A stretch of DNA of 35,093 nucleotides, from NCBI GenBank assembly GCA_963728925.1, contig CAVSMB010000033.1, positions 1 to 35,093 on the forward strand. The letters are read 5' to 3'. Below the pieces are notes generated by a model. It did not search any database. It was not told where the DNA came from and was given only the letters and a program-made list of their open reading frames with translations. Made by a program: the position numbers and the translations under genes. Origin of the DNA: JBBPZA01 sp963728925. Lineage in GTDB: Bacteria > Actinomycetota > Thermoleophilia > Solirubrobacterales > Solirubrobacteraceae. Position 1 is the first letter of the stretch, and each line of letters opens with the position of its first letter. Shown here piece after piece: positions 1-8,551 of the stretch.

Positions 1-222
1 CCGCAGCTCGCGAGCGACCACGGTCCCGTCGGGGACCGGGCCGACGGACACCGTCGAGGGGCCGGTGAGGTCGGCGAGGCAGAGCTTGAGGAGGTCGAGG
101 TAGGCCGCCCGCAGAGCCTCGGCGTCGGGCCCTGGGCCGGCCGCGCGGGGCTGCGGCGTGCTCGCCAGGCTCGCCTGGATGGCCGCAACGCGGCCCGCGT
201 CGGAGGAAGGCGCCACGGCCAC
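1..222 (-). CDS. TylF/MycF-family O-methyltransferase, N-terminal part (cut by window edge)
   Basis: The complementary strand reads an open frame from a GTG at 222 to the window edge (74 codons). After about 35 low-complexity Ala/Pro-rich residues it contains ALRAAYLDLLKLCLADLTG, which matches the conserved start of TylF/MycF-like (macrocin O-methyltransferase) proteins, SAM- and metal-dependent enzymes that methylate sugar hydroxyls. The catalytic domain lies outside the window, so the assignment rests on this one motif. GTG 222 is chosen because a TATCTT hexamer sits 8 nt upstream, as at most other starts here. An in-frame ATG at 318 would overlap the start of the divergent reductase and is less likely. 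A role in methylating polysaccharide sugars is inferred from context. Confidence 0.55.
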   Translation of the reverse strand, partial: MAVAPSSDAGRVAAIQASLASTPQPRAAGPGPDAEALRAAYLDLLKLCLADLTGPSTVSVGPVPDGTVVARELR

Positions 223-230
223 GGCCGACG

Positions 231-236
231 AAGATA
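231..236 (-). promoter_or_regulatory. -10-like hexamer of the TylF-type gene (leaderless)
   Basis: TATCTT on the minus strand, 8 nt before GTG 222. It fits the TANNNT-N6-10-start pattern seen throughout the window and supports that start. Confidence 0.5.
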
Positions 237-304
237 TACCCTCGGCGCTGTCGCCGACGCCGGGCGCCCGTGGTCGCTCGCGGGTCACCGAGAGGTCGCC
301 TTTG

Positions 305-310
305 TAGCCT
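305..310 (+). promoter_or_regulatory. -10-like hexamer of the reductase gene (leaderless)
   Basis: TAGCCT, 6 nt before ATG 317. It faces away from the TATCTT of the divergent methyltransferase gene across a 94-bp intergenic gap. Confidence 0.45.
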
Positions 311-316
311 CGACCC

Positions 317-1216
317 ATGTCCGGGGGACCCGTTCCGGCCGTTCTCGTGCTGGGCTCACAGGGGATGCTCGGCGCGACGGTCGCGGCAGTGCTCGGCGCG
401 GACCCCGCGCTCCGGGTGGTCCGCGCGGCTCGCGATCCCGCCGGGTCCGACGTCCTGCGCTTCGACGCGGAGTCCGACGATCCCGAGCGCTTCCTCGCTA
501 GCGCCGGCGTCGCCTGGGTCGTCAACGCGATCGGGATCGTCAAGCCCCTGATCGACGAGCGCGACCCCGGCAGCGTGAGCCGCGCCGTGGCGGTGAACGC
601 CGGCTTCCCGCAGCGGCTCGCGCGGGCGGCCAGCGCCACCGGGGCACGGGTGATCCAGATCGCCACCGACGGGGTCTTCTCCGGCCGCGAGGGCGGCTAC
701 GACGAGCTCGCGCCGCACGACGCCGACGGGGTGTACGAGCGGACCAAGAGCGGTGGCGAGGTCGACACCCCCGGCGTCGTCCACCTCCGGTGCTCGATCG
801 TCGGGCCCGAGCGGCCTCCTCCCCGCTCGCTGCTCGGCCGGGCGCTCGCCGAGCCTCCCGGGTCGCGCATGCCTGGGTACATGAACCATCGCTGGAACGG
901 GGTGACGACCCTGCACTTCGCCCGGCTCTGCGGAGCGATCGTGCACGGCGGCGGGCTTGAGCTCCCCGCCTTGCTGCACGTGGTCCCGGCCGACGCGGTG
1001 AGCAAGGCGGAGCTGCTGGAGCTCATCCTCGCCGCCTTCGGGCGCGACGACGTCGCGGTCACGAGGACGCAGGCTCCGGCGTCGGTCGACCACACGCTTC
1101 GCACGCTTTATCCCGAGACCAACAGCCGCCTGTGGGGCGAAGCGGGCTACGCCCAGCCGCCGTCCATCGCGACGATGGTCGCCGAGCTGGCTGCCGGTCA
1201 GCCGCGACCCGGGTAG
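317..1216 (+). CDS. RmlD-like dTDP-4-dehydrorhamnose reductase / SDR sugar-nucleotide reductase
   Basis: This 299-residue protein is a short-chain dehydrogenase of the RmlD substrate-binding type, expected to reduce a 4-keto nucleotide sugar with NAD(P)H in the cytoplasm. Visible features are the Rossmann motif GSQGMLG (13-19), ATDGVFSG (116-123), which corresponds to the STDYVFDG-type motif of RmlD, and the catalytic pair YERTK (Y140, K144). Length matches the family. A 2-epimerase gene follows after 10 bp. A reductase plus 2-epimerase pair also occurs in UDP-N-acetyl-L-fucosamine or quinovosamine pathways (WbjC/WbjD type), so the substrate may be an amino sugar rather than dTDP-rhamnose. 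The dehydratase of that pathway is not seen nearby, so the product is unresolved. Confidence 0.8.
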   Translation: MSGGPVPAVLVLGSQGMLGATVAAVLGADPALRVVRAARDPAGSDVLRFDAESDDPERFLASAGVAWVVNAIGIVKPLIDERDPGSVSRAVAVNAGFPQRLARAASATGARVIQIATDGVFSGREGGYDELAPHDADGVYERTKSGGEVDTPGVVHLRCSIVGPERPPPRSLLGRALAEPPGSRMPGYMNHRWNGVTTLHFARLCGAIVHGGGLELPALLHVVPADAVSKAELLELILAAFGRDDVAVTRTQAPASVDHTLRTLYPETNSRLWGEAGYAQPPSIATMVAELAAGQPRPG

Positions 1217-1219
1217 GTT
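1214..1219 (+). promoter_or_regulatory. -10-like hexamer overlapping the reductase stop codon
   Basis: TAGGTT lies 7 nt before GTG 1227. Its first three bases are the TAG stop of the reductase. It suggests that the epimerase has its own leaderless promoter besides any read-through. Confidence 0.45.
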
Positions 1220-1226
1220 CCCGGCC

Positions 1227-2414
1227 GTGCACGACGTCCTTCTCACGCTCGGCATCCGCCCGGACCTCATCCGCGCGAGCCGCGTCATCCACATGCTGCG
1301 CGACCACCCGGAGGTCAACCTGACGCTCTGCTGGTCGGGCCAGCACTACGACGACGCCCTCAAGGACGTCTTCATCCGCGACCTGGGCCTTCCGGATCCC
1401 GACGTCGAGCTGGGGGCGACCGGCTCGAACGACGCCGAGGTGGCCGCGTCGGTAATCGCGCGACTCTCGGGGACGCTGCGCGAGCTGCAGCCCGAGGTCG
1501 CCGTCTTCCTCGGCGACACCAACACCGTGATGGGGTCGATCGCGGCGGGCCAGCTCAACATCCCCGTCGTCCACATCGAGGGCTGCATGCGCTCCTTCGA
1601 CTGGCGCATGCCCGAGGAGAAGTACCGCACGATCATCGACCACCTCTCCGACGTGATCTACACCTACTTCGACGACTACAAGGAGCAGGGCGTTCGCGAG
1701 GGCTTGAACCCTCGCAACGTCGTGGTCATCCAGAACCTGATCGTCGACGTCCTGGAGCACTACTACTTCGCCCGCCGCGACGAGTACGAGCGCTACGCCG
1801 ACGACGCCTTCTTCGCCCAGCGCGGGCTCGAGCGCAACGGCTACTTCCTGATGACCTGCCATCGCCGCGAGAGCGTCGAGTCGCCCGAGCCCCTGACGGC
1901 GATCCTCGACGTGGTCGGGCGCAGCCCGTGGCCGGTGTACTTCCCGGCGAGCTACCGCACCCAGAAGCGGCTGGTGGAGTTCGGCCTCGAGGTCCCGCCC
2001 AACGTCACGATGGTCGACCCGATCGGCTATCGCGAGCTGCTCGCGCTCCTGGGCCACTCGCGCGGCGCGCTTACCGACTCCGGGACGGTCGTCGAGGAAA
2101 CCGCCGTCCTCGGTGTGCCCTCGCTCCAGATCCGCAAGGCGACCGAGCGACCGCAGGTCTATGACTGCGGCTCGAGCGTGAAGTTCGATCCGGCTCGACC
2201 CGAGGAGTACCCGGCCGGCGACCTCTTCGGAAAGCTCGAGGCCCTGCACGGCCGCGGCTTCGACCACGGCCTCGGCGACGGCCACGCCTCCGAGCGGCTC
2301 GTCGCCGACTTGGTAGAGCGCCTGCGCTCGGGCACCATCCGCGGGCACCGGCCCGAGGACTCCCACATCGACGTGTCGAGGTCGTACCGCGAGGATGGGC
2401 TCCCCTCCCCGTGA
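1227..2414 (+). CDS. UDP-N-acetylglucosamine 2-epimerase superfamily (WecB/WbjD-like)
   Basis: This 395-residue cytosolic protein has the layout of non-hydrolysing UDP-GlcNAc 2-epimerases. Visible are GIRPDLIR (9-16, the GTRPEAIK-type nucleotide loop), LGDTNTVMGS, IEGCMRSFDWRMPEEKYR (compare HVEAGLRSFDRRMPEE in relatives), DSGTVVEETAVLGVPSL and the late TERPQ motif. The family inverts C2 of UDP-HexNAc through a UDP-elimination intermediate. EGCMRS in place of EAGLRS places it away from canonical WecB, and the REGLNPRNV segment resembles WbjD/FnlC relatives that act on 6-deoxy-HexNAc. The reductase gene upstream fits that reading. The last 20 bp overlap the next GT gene, implying a shared transcript. 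Confidence 0.85.
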   Translation: MHDVLLTLGIRPDLIRASRVIHMLRDHPEVNLTLCWSGQHYDDALKDVFIRDLGLPDPDVELGATGSNDAEVAASVIARLSGTLRELQPEVAVFLGDTNTVMGSIAAGQLNIPVVHIEGCMRSFDWRMPEEKYRTIIDHLSDVIYTYFDDYKEQGVREGLNPRNVVVIQNLIVDVLEHYYFARRDEYERYADDAFFAQRGLERNGYFLMTCHRRESVESPEPLTAILDVVGRSPWPVYFPASYRTQKRLVEFGLEVPPNVTMVDPIGYRELLALLGHSRGALTDSGTVVEETAVLGVPSLQIRKATERPQVYDCGSSVKFDPARPEEYPAGDLFGKLEALHGRGFDHGLGDGHASERLVADLVERLRSGTIRGHRPEDSHIDVSRSYREDGLPSP

Positions 2415-3174
2415 CAGCGCCGGGGGCGGCGACCCGTGGCCCTCGCTCGGGATCGTCGTGCCCGTATATGACGAGGGGGCGGCCATCGAGGCGTCGATCC
2501 GGGAGATCGCACGCGTTGCGGAGCGCTACCGCGGCCGTGCGCTGGTCATCGCCGTCGACGACGGCTCGGCCGACGACAGCGGCGTGATCCTCGCGCGGCT
2601 CGAACGCGATCTCGGGCCGCTACGGGTCAGCACCCACGAGCGCAACGGCGGCTACGGGGCGGCTCTGCGGACCGGCGCCTCGCAGGCGGCCGATCTCGGC
2701 CTCGAGTACGTCGCCTTCATCGACAGCGATCTCACCAACCCGCCGGAGGATCTCCTGACGATCGGCGCGGTCGCCGCCGCGGGCCACCCCTACGTGAAGG
2801 CGTCGCGCTTCCGGCCGGGCGGCGGGATGCCCGGGGTGCCGTTGCGGCGGAGCATCGTCTCGCGCTCGGGCAACGCGGTGGGACGGCTGCTGTTCGGCAC
2901 GCGGGTCACGGACGTGACCAACGGCTTTCGCGCCGTGCGCACCGAGCTCTTCCTGGGCTGGCCGCTCCAGGAGCGGGGCTTCGCCGTGATCGTCGAGGAG
3001 CTCGACTGGGCGCTGCGCTCAGGCGTCGAGCCGGTGGAGTTCCCCAGCGTCCTCACGGCCCGCAGAGACGCGCAGCGGGCGAGCGCCTTCACCTACGGCC
3101 CGCGGCTGCTCCTGGACTACCTGCGCTACCCGGCGCGAGCGTTGCGACGTCGTGCCCGGCGGCGGCTGCGATGA
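2395..3174 (+). CDS. GT2 family glycosyltransferase (dolichyl-phosphate mannosyltransferase-like)
   Basis: A 259-residue GT-A fold enzyme. The N-terminus has VVPVYDEGAAIEAS, then AVDDGSADDS (nucleotide-binding region), a glycine-rich NGGYGAALRTG and the metal-binding region FIDSDLTNPPED. The middle has VTDVTNGFRAVR, typical of DPM1/ArnC-like proteins. No C-terminal membrane helices are seen, and the tail is Arg-rich (RRRARRRLR), which could help membrane contact. It likely transfers a sugar from a nucleotide donor to a lipid phosphate or a growing lipid-linked glycan. ATG 2395 overlaps the epimerase by 20 bp, and the stop overlaps the next ATG (ATGA), so it is translationally coupled on both sides. 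Confidence 0.82.
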   Translation: MGSPPRDSAGGGDPWPSLGIVVPVYDEGAAIEASIREIARVAERYRGRALVIAVDDGSADDSGVILARLERDLGPLRVSTHERNGGYGAALRTGASQAADLGLEYVAFIDSDLTNPPEDLLTIGAVAAAGHPYVKASRFRPGGGMPGVPLRRSIVSRSGNAVGRLLFGTRVTDVTNGFRAVRTELFLGWPLQERGFAVIVEELDWALRSGVEPVEFPSVLTARRDAQRASAFTYGPRLLLDYLRYPARALRRRARRRLR

Positions 3175-4367
3175 CCGGCGCGTGCCGCGGGTGCGCGAAG
3201 GGGCCGGTGCGGCCCTTCCTCGACCTCGGCGAGATGCCGCTGGCCGGCGGCTTCCTGGCGGGCGTCGAGCAGATCGGCGGCGAGCGCCGCTACCCCCTGG
3301 TCATCAGCGTGTGCGAGGCCTGCGGCCTCGTCCAGATCGTCGAGCCCGTCGACCCGGAGATCCTGTTCCAGGACTACTCGTTCGCCACCGGGACGATCCC
3401 CGGACTGGTCCGCCACTTCGAGGGCTACGCCGAGTGGATCGCCGACGACCTCGGCCCGTCCAGGGTCGTCGAGTTCGGCTGCAACGACGGGACGCTGCTC
3501 GCCGCGCTGGAGGCGCGCGCTATACGGGCGCTCGGAGTCGACGTGTCGGCGAACATCGCCGCCTTGGCGCGCGAGCAGGGGCGCGAGGTGGTCACCGGGA
3601 CGTTCGGGCCGGGCATCGTCGACGAGGTGCGCGAGCGCATCGGGACCGTCGACCTCGTCACGGGCAGCAACGTGTTCGCCCACAACGACGACCCGGGCGA
3701 GATCCTCGAGACGGCCCAGGCGCTGCTCGCTCCCGACGGCGTGCTCGCGCTCGAGGTGATGTACGCCGGCGACCTGCTTGGCCAGCTCCAGTGGGACACG
3801 CTCTACCACGAGCACCTGACCTTCTACTCGCTCGGGACGCTCTCCCGACTGCTGCGCCGCCACGGCTTCGAGCCGGTGGCGGCGCAGAGGATCCCCATGC
3901 ACGGCGGCTCGCTGCGCGTCGCGGCCGCCCGAGGCGGGACGCGCCCGCCGGACGCGTCGATCGCCGCGCTGGAGGCCGCCGAGGCCGAGCTGGGACTGGA
4001 CGAGGCGGTGACCTGGGATCGCTTCGCCCGCGACTGCCGGCGACGGATCGAGGTCTTCGCGCAGACCATGCACCGGCTCTCGGCGGAGGCGACGATCTGG
4101 GCCTACGGGGCGGCCGGGAAGGCCACGATGTGGGTCAACGCGTGCGCGATGGACTACCTGGTCGCCGTGGTGGACGCCTCGCCGCTGCGCTACGGCAAGC
4201 TCATGCCCGGTACCCACACGCCGATCGTGAGGCCGGAGGAGTTCGCGCGCGAGCAGCCGGACTACGTCTTCGCGTCGGCCTGGAACTACCTCGAGGCGAT
4301 CCGCTCCAACGAGCCGCAGTACCGGGGCGCGTGGGTCGTCCCGCTCCCCGAGATGCGGATCCATTGA
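3171..4367 (+). CDS. SAM-dependent sugar C-methyltransferase with zinc-binding N-terminus (TylC3/NovU type)
   Basis: A 398-residue protein with three parts. The zinc-binding N-terminal domain has CRGC (5-8) and CEAC (48-51). The central class I methyltransferase has EFGCNDG (101-107) as SAM motif I. The C-terminal half carries WAYGAAGKATMWVN, typical of the C-terminal domain of this family. YHEHLTFYS (212-220) is the conserved catalytic His/Tyr segment of C-3 methyltransferases acting on dTDP-4-keto-6-deoxy sugars. It probably installs a branching methyl group on a nucleotide sugar in the cytosol. It is the last gene of the first plus-strand unit and starts within the stop of the GT2 gene (ATGA). 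Only 6 bp separate it from the convergent GT2 gene, with no visible terminator. Confidence 0.85.
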   Translation: MTGACRGCAKGPVRPFLDLGEMPLAGGFLAGVEQIGGERRYPLVISVCEACGLVQIVEPVDPEILFQDYSFATGTIPGLVRHFEGYAEWIADDLGPSRVVEFGCNDGTLLAALEARAIRALGVDVSANIAALAREQGREVVTGTFGPGIVDEVRERIGTVDLVTGSNVFAHNDDPGEILETAQALLAPDGVLALEVMYAGDLLGQLQWDTLYHEHLTFYSLGTLSRLLRRHGFEPVAAQRIPMHGGSLRVAAARGGTRPPDASIAALEAAEAELGLDEAVTWDRFARDCRRRIEVFAQTMHRLSAEATIWAYGAAGKATMWVNACAMDYLVAVVDASPLRYGKLMPGTHTPIVRPEEFAREQPDYVFASAWNYLEAIRSNEPQYRGAWVVPLPEMRIH

Positions 4368-4373
4368 CATGGC

Positions 4374-5111
4374 TCAGAACCACCGCAGCCCGGCGCGGTG
4401 CAGAGCCGCACGCCCCAGCGTCACCGCGTAGCCGGCGAGCTCGTTGCCCAGGTGGAACTTGTCCTGGGACTGGAGCATCGGCCCGGTCGGGACGCCCCGG
4501 ACCCGGACCGTCTGGCCGCCGGCGAGCAGCACTTTGAAGGTGATCTCCGAGCAGAGCGAGAACCGCCTGCCGGTCAGGCCGAGCGCCTGCACGAAGGTTC
4601 GGTTGAAGGCACGGAAGCCGTAGGTGCTGTCGGGAATGTCGACGGAGAGCAGGAGCCGGATCGCGCGCCGGTAGAGCGACTGGTAGACGACGAAGCGCCA
4701 GGGCACGTTGGGCGCGGGACCGGCGCCCTCGAACCGCGAGCAGAGCACGAGATGGGCACCGCCGCGCAGCTCCGCGAGCATCGTCGGGATGAGCTCGAGC
4801 GGGTCGCGCGCGTCGGGCATCAGCACGACGCAGAAGCGACCCTGGGCGTAGGCCATGCCGAGGCGCAGCACCGTCCCGAAGCCGCTCTGGTCGCGCGCCT
4901 GGACGAGCAGGCGCATGTGGAGGAGCGGGTAGCGGTCGGCGAGCTCGGCTGCGTGCTCGAGCGTAGCGTCGCGACTCCCCGCGTCGACGACCAACACCTC
5001 CGCCGGCGCGCCGATGGCCGCCATGACCGTGTTGAGCCGCTCGACCGTCGCGCTGATCGTCGCCTCGTCGTCGAGCGTCGGGATAAGCACCGACGTCTCG
5101 ACCTGGCTCAC
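4374..5111 (-). CDS. GT2 family glycosyltransferase
   Basis: A 245-residue GT-A protein: SVLIPTLDDEATISATVERL at the N-terminus, VVDAGSRDATLE as the nucleotide-binding strand, SGFGTVLRLGMAYAQG and VLMPDARDPLE in the position of the DADG/DSD metal site, then DSTYGFRAFNR as in polyprenol-phosphate glycosyltransferases. MPDARD replaces the usual DxD-rich motif, so metal binding may differ. It starts with GTG 5111, which overlaps the stop of the cupin gene by 4 bp (GTGA). It is the last gene of the unit GT-C / SDR / cupin / GT2, so it probably uses a sugar made or trimmed by the SDR and cupin proteins (inference). Confidence 0.8.
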   Translation of the reverse strand: MSQVETSVLIPTLDDEATISATVERLNTVMAAIGAPAEVLVVDAGSRDATLEHAAELADRYPLLHMRLLVQARDQSGFGTVLRLGMAYAQGRFCVVLMPDARDPLELIPTMLAELRGGAHLVLCSRFEGAGPAPNVPWRFVVYQSLYRRAIRLLLSVDIPDSTYGFRAFNRTFVQALGLTGRRFSLCSEITFKVLLAGGQTVRVRGVPTGPMLQSQDKFHLGNELAGYAVTLGRAALHRAGLRWF

Positions 5112-5551
5112 CGCTCCGTCACCTGCCAGGGATCCCAGTGGCGCGTCGGGAAGCGGACGTCATCCTCCAGTGACCCTTCGAGCGGCTTGTCGGAGAGGTA
5201 GAGCAGCTTGGTCTGCGGGAGCAGCGACATGGCGCCGTTGGCGTAGCCGGCCGGAACGGCGAGCACCGACGGGTTGGCGGAGTCCAGCACGAAGCGGTGA
5301 ACGTGCGCGTCGGGCGACGGCGAGGACCAGTCGTCGATCTCGACGCAGCACGCCAGCGCGGCGCCCGCGACGGCGAGCACCCACTTCCGCTCGTGGCGAT
5401 GCGCGTGCCACGCCCGCACGGTCCGCGGCGCGAAGTTCTCGACGAAGTACATACGCCGCGCGCCGGCGAGGTCGAGCTCGTTGGCGAAGGAGAGGCGGCC
5501 GCGATCGTCGCTCGCCACGCCACCGGGTATCAGCTGCGGTCGCTCGCTCAC
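5108..5551 (-). CDS. Cupin-fold sugar-nucleotide isomerase/epimerase-like protein (WxcM/RmlC-like)
   Basis: A 147-residue small beta-barrel protein. It has RGRLSFANELDL, RRMYFVENF, a His-rich RAWHAHRHERKWV (HAHRH at 49-53) and AVPAGYANG in the second barrel half, the order seen in FdtA/WxcM and dTDP-4-dehydrorhamnose 3,5-epimerase-like cupins. Known members tautomerise or epimerise dTDP-4-keto-6-deoxyhexoses, but the exact reaction cannot be told here. The GTG at 5551 overlaps the SDR stop by 4 bp, and the stop overlaps the GT2 start. A much longer open frame continues upstream, but it runs through the SDR gene in the wrong frame and is not real. Confidence 0.72.
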   Translation of the reverse strand: MSERPQLIPGGVASDDRGRLSFANELDLAGARRMYFVENFAPRTVRAWHAHRHERKWVLAVAGAALACCVEIDDWSSPSPDAHVHRFVLDSANPSVLAVPAGYANGAMSLLPQTKLLYLSDKPLEGSLEDDVRFPTRHWDPWQVTER

Positions 5552-6573
5552 CGGTGGACGGGCTCCTGTGGGACCGCGTGTCGCGAGAGGCTGTGCGAGG
5601 TCCGAATCTCGCGCCCCAGGGGAATCGCCTCGGGGGCGAGGAAGGGACGCAACGACTCGAGGTTGGAGAAGGCGGCGAGGCTCAGGTCCTTGATGCGGCC
5701 GGCGTCGATGAGCGACGCCACCTCCTCGACCGCGTCCTGGAGCGAGTAGGCGGGGACGAAGGCGAGCTCGGACTCGGCGCGATCGAAGGCGACGCGGTAG
5801 TTGCGGGTGTCCTGGAAAGGCGTCTGCACCCGCTCGATCTCGCCCCCGCCGACATGGAGCACGATCCGCTCGGCGATCTCGGCGATCGTGTGGTTCTCCG
5901 AGCCGAGGTTGAAGACGCCGGCGGCGTCGCTGTCGAGATGGGGGACGATCGCGGTCGCGACGTCGCGGACGTGCAGGAACGGCCGGTACTGCTCGCCTCC
6001 GAAGACCTGGAGGCGCCCGACGAGCTTCGCCCGCATCACGAGCAGGTTGACGACGAGGTCGAGCCGGATCCTCGAGTAGGTGTCGCCGACTCCCGCGAGC
6101 GTCGCGAGGCGCAGCACGAGGCTCTCGGGTCGTCGGGCCATGAGCACGCGCTCGGCCTCGAGCTTGGTCTCGGCGTAGAGCGACAGCGGGTTGGTCGGGC
6201 TGGCCTCGTCGAGGACCGTGTCCTGGGCTCCGTACACCGAGCAGGTCGAGGGGAACACGATCCGGCCCTCGAAGGCACCGCACAGCCACGAGACACTGTC
6301 GAGGTTGATCTTCCGCGTGAGCACGGGATCCAGCGCGCAGGCCGGGTCGCCGACCAGCGCGGCCAGCCACACCGCCGTGTCGGCCCACTCGAGGTGCGGG
6401 GCGAGCCGCTCGCGATCGAGGACGTCGCCGGCGAAGAAGCTCACGTCCTTGAGGTAGCGCTCCTCGTAGAGCAGCAGGTCGTAGACGCGAACCTCGTGCC
6501 CTGCCTCGATCGCCTTGTCCGTCAGCCAGCCGCCGATGTACCCGGCGCCACCGACGATGAGCACTCGCCCCAC
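5548..6573 (-). CDS. NAD-dependent epimerase/dehydratase (extended SDR)
   Basis: A 341-residue extended SDR protein. GGAGYIGG (8-15) is the NAD-binding loop, STCSVYGA (109-116) and YAETK (Y133, K137) form the active site, and RPFLHVRDVA and FNLGSENHTI belong to the substrate domain. It is expected to epimerise or dehydrate a nucleoside-diphosphate sugar in the cytosol; the substrate is unknown. It starts at GTG 6573, 2 bp after the stop of the GT-C gene, with a purine-rich GGGGTAGGA just upstream as a likely ribosome-binding site, consistent with coupled translation. An open frame extends much further upstream, but homology begins at GRVLIVGGAG. Confidence 0.83.
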   Translation of the reverse strand: MGRVLIVGGAGYIGGWLTDKAIEAGHEVRVYDLLLYEERYLKDVSFFAGDVLDRERLAPHLEWADTAVWLAALVGDPACALDPVLTRKINLDSVSWLCGAFEGRIVFPSTCSVYGAQDTVLDEASPTNPLSLYAETKLEAERVLMARRPESLVLRLATLAGVGDTYSRIRLDLVVNLLVMRAKLVGRLQVFGGEQYRPFLHVRDVATAIVPHLDSDAAGVFNLGSENHTIAEIAERIVLHVGGGEIERVQTPFQDTRNYRVAFDRAESELAFVPAYSLQDAVEEVASLIDAGRIKDLSLAAFSNLESLRPFLAPEAIPLGREIRTSHSLSRHAVPQEPVHR

Positions 6574-6575
6574 TC

Positions 6576-8231
6576 CTACCCCTTTCCTCGCGTCCGCCCG
6601 AGCGGCGGCGATTCTCGCACCCGCTGCAGCACGAGGACGGTGACGTCGAGCGTCGTCGGCTGCGGGCCCAGGAGCACGCGCGGCCCCGGCAACCTGCGGG
6701 TGGCGACGACGCGGTAGCTGCGCCCGAGCGCCCGGAGGAACCCGTCGACCGCGCCGGCCTGGGGCCGCAGCGCGACGACGAACAGCCTCCCGCGCCGTGA
6801 GAGGGCGACCGCCCGGGCCGCGACGGCACGGGTCGAGAGCACGGGAAGCGGGGCCAGGGGGCTCGGGCCCCGCTCCAGGGCGCCCACCTTCGCCTCGCGC
6901 TGGGCGGCGCCGATACGGAGGACCGGGTGGCGCTCGGAGGAGGGGCTGGCGTAGCCGAGCGCGGCGTCGAGCGGCGAAAGGGGGTTGGGGAAGAGCGGCG
7001 TCTCCACGACGGGGTCCCCCGGCGAGCCCGTCCGGTCGATGAAGCGGGCCGCCGACCCGTAGTCCGGCCGGCGGTTCTGGGCCTTGAGCATGCGGATCCC
7101 GCCGATGGAGACGGCCGCCAGCGCGAGCACGGCCACCGCGACGCCGGCGACGCGCCCGGCGCGGGTGGCGAGCAGCCCAACCGACAGCGCGAGGCCGGGC
7201 CAAGAGGCGATGAGGTTGCGCGGCTCGAACAGGCTGGCCCCGACGACGCTGTGGAGCGCGGCCAGCACGGGCGCCGCCGACCGAGGACGACACGAGGTCG
7301 TCGTGGGCGCGAGCCGACCGAGCCTCCCCGCACGCCGCAGGCGGACGACCACCGCGACCCCGATCGCCACCGACGCGACGGCGGACGATCGCCACCGTCC
7401 CGTAGAGCGACGGGAGCTTCGGCAGCGGGTTGCCGACCACCGCCCAGCGGGCGAGGTTGCGGGCGAGCGAGTCCGCGCCGAAGGGGTCCAGGCCGCCGAG
7501 CAGGTTTGGCCCGGTCCGATCGTTGAGCAGCTCCGGGATCCAGGGAGCGAAGGCCAGGCGGCGGCGGCGTTGCTCACCAGTAGGGACCGGAGGGCTGCGG
7601 ATGAGCCCACCACGCCCACGCGAGCTGAGCGAGGAGCACGAACACCGCGACGTAGTGGCTGTAGACGCAGCGGCCGAGCACAGGGCGTAGGCGACCCACC
7701 ACCGCGTCGCCCCGTCGTCGAGCGCCTCGAGCAGGCAGAGCGTCGAGAGCAGCGTCAGGAGCAGCACGAGCGCGTAGGAGCGAGCTTCGGTCGAGTAAAA
7801 TCAGGTACGGCTCGCGGCGACCAGAGCCGACCCGACCAGCGCGGCCGCCGGCGACCGTCCGGGTCCCCAGAGGGTCGCTCAGGGGGATGGCCGCCACGCC
7901 CGCGAGCGCGAGACCCACCGAGCCCCTCCGTGGCCTCACCCACCCCGTGCGTCCCCCATGCGAGCACGAAGAACAGCGGGGGGCTGACCTCGAGGTCGCT
8001 GCGGACCCAGTGGAGCACCCCGCCCAGGCCGCGGCCGGTGACGATGATAGGTGGACAGCTCATCCCCGTAGAGGGCGTCGCCGAACGAGGGAAGCCTGGG
8101 AGCAGGCCGGCGAGGGTGATCGCCGCGACCACCGCGACCAGCGTCCAGCGCGAGGGCCGGCGCTCGCCCGTGGCCGGCGCGGACCCCGGCGGTTCGCCGC
8201 TAGCCACGATCGGGGCGGGCACGGCCGTCAT
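6576..8231 (-). pseudogene. GT-C membrane glycosyltransferase (GT39/ArnT-like), frame-broken many times
   Basis: Joining pieces from different minus-strand frames gives one GT39-like membrane protein of about 550 residues. In order: a hydrophobic helix RWTLVAVVAAITLAGLL; FGD and YGDELSTY, the acidic first-loop motif of GT-C enzymes; SDLEVSPPLFFVLAWG; a YSTEARSYAL-type motif; VYSHYVAVFVLLAQLAWAWW; LAFAPWIPELLNDRTG; and a continuous C-terminal half (about 6576-7370) with helices and a soluble tail. At least eight single-base shifts separate the pieces (for example near 8098, 8047, 7915 and 7800), several in homopolymers. The enzyme would transfer sugars from polyprenyl phosphate on the outer face. 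Start ATG 8231 is supported by TACAGT 10 nt upstream. The stop lies 2 bp before the SDR start. Confidence 0.7.
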
Positions 8232-8241
8232 AGGGGCGGGC

Positions 8242-8247
8242 ACTGTA
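8242..8247 (-). promoter_or_regulatory. -10-like hexamer of the GT-C gene (leaderless)
   Basis: TACAGT on the minus strand, 10 nt before ATG 8231. It would drive the GT-C / SDR / cupin / GT2 unit. Confidence 0.45.
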
Positions 8248-8281
8248 CTAGCGGCCCAGGCCCGCCACGTCGGCGGGCGCG

Positions 8282-8551
8282 ATGACGCTCGATGGTCCAG
8301 GTGCGGGATCGCCCCCTCTCGATACGTGCCGCGACCTCCGCGTCCAGGACCGTTCGGGCCGGCCAGCCCCGGCGCCGAGCCCGTCGCGGGCACCAGCGCC
8401 GGCTCGTGGACCCGCTCCCCGCGTCGGCGCGATCTGGGCGGCCGTCGCACTGACCGTGATGGGAGCGAGCCTTCGGCTCGCGATCGTGGGCCAGAGCCTG
8501 TTCGGGGACGAGCTCTCGACCTACTGGATCGTCTCGACCAACGACCTCTAG
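8282..8551 (+). pseudogene. N-terminal fragment of a second GT39-like membrane glycosyltransferase
   Basis: This open frame encodes about 45 Pro/Ala/Arg-rich residues, then one membrane helix (VGAIWAAVALTVMGASLRLA) and GQSLFGDELSTYWIVSTNDL, which matches the start of GT39/ArnT-like enzymes including the acidic first-loop motif also found in the neighbouring minus-strand GT-C gene (GDELSTY). It then stops at TAG 8549-8551, so only about 90 of an expected 450-550 residues remain. The stop lies in a CTAG that also ends the convergent GT2 fragment. No -10-like hexamer stands at a usual distance from ATG 8282, so the start is uncertain. It is probably non-functional. Confidence 0.6.

Noticed and set aside
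1059..2486. Long antisense open frame opposite the epimerase (similar ones opposite 3126-4370, 13274-14377, 17952-19334 and others)
   Set aside because: High-GC codon usage opens antisense frames. Their translations are low-complexity, with no recognisable domain, and the sense strand has a clear family match.
4365..4376. Rho-independent terminator between convergent genes
   Set aside because: The gap is only 6 bp, with no stem-loop followed by T. No clear intrinsic terminator was found at other convergent ends either.
5108..7767. Single minus-strand proteins of about 740 residues covering the cupin, SDR and GT-C genes
   Set aside because: These long open frames join real gene ends to wrong-frame Arg/Pro/Ala-rich translation. 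Family motifs and GTGA overlaps show separate genes.
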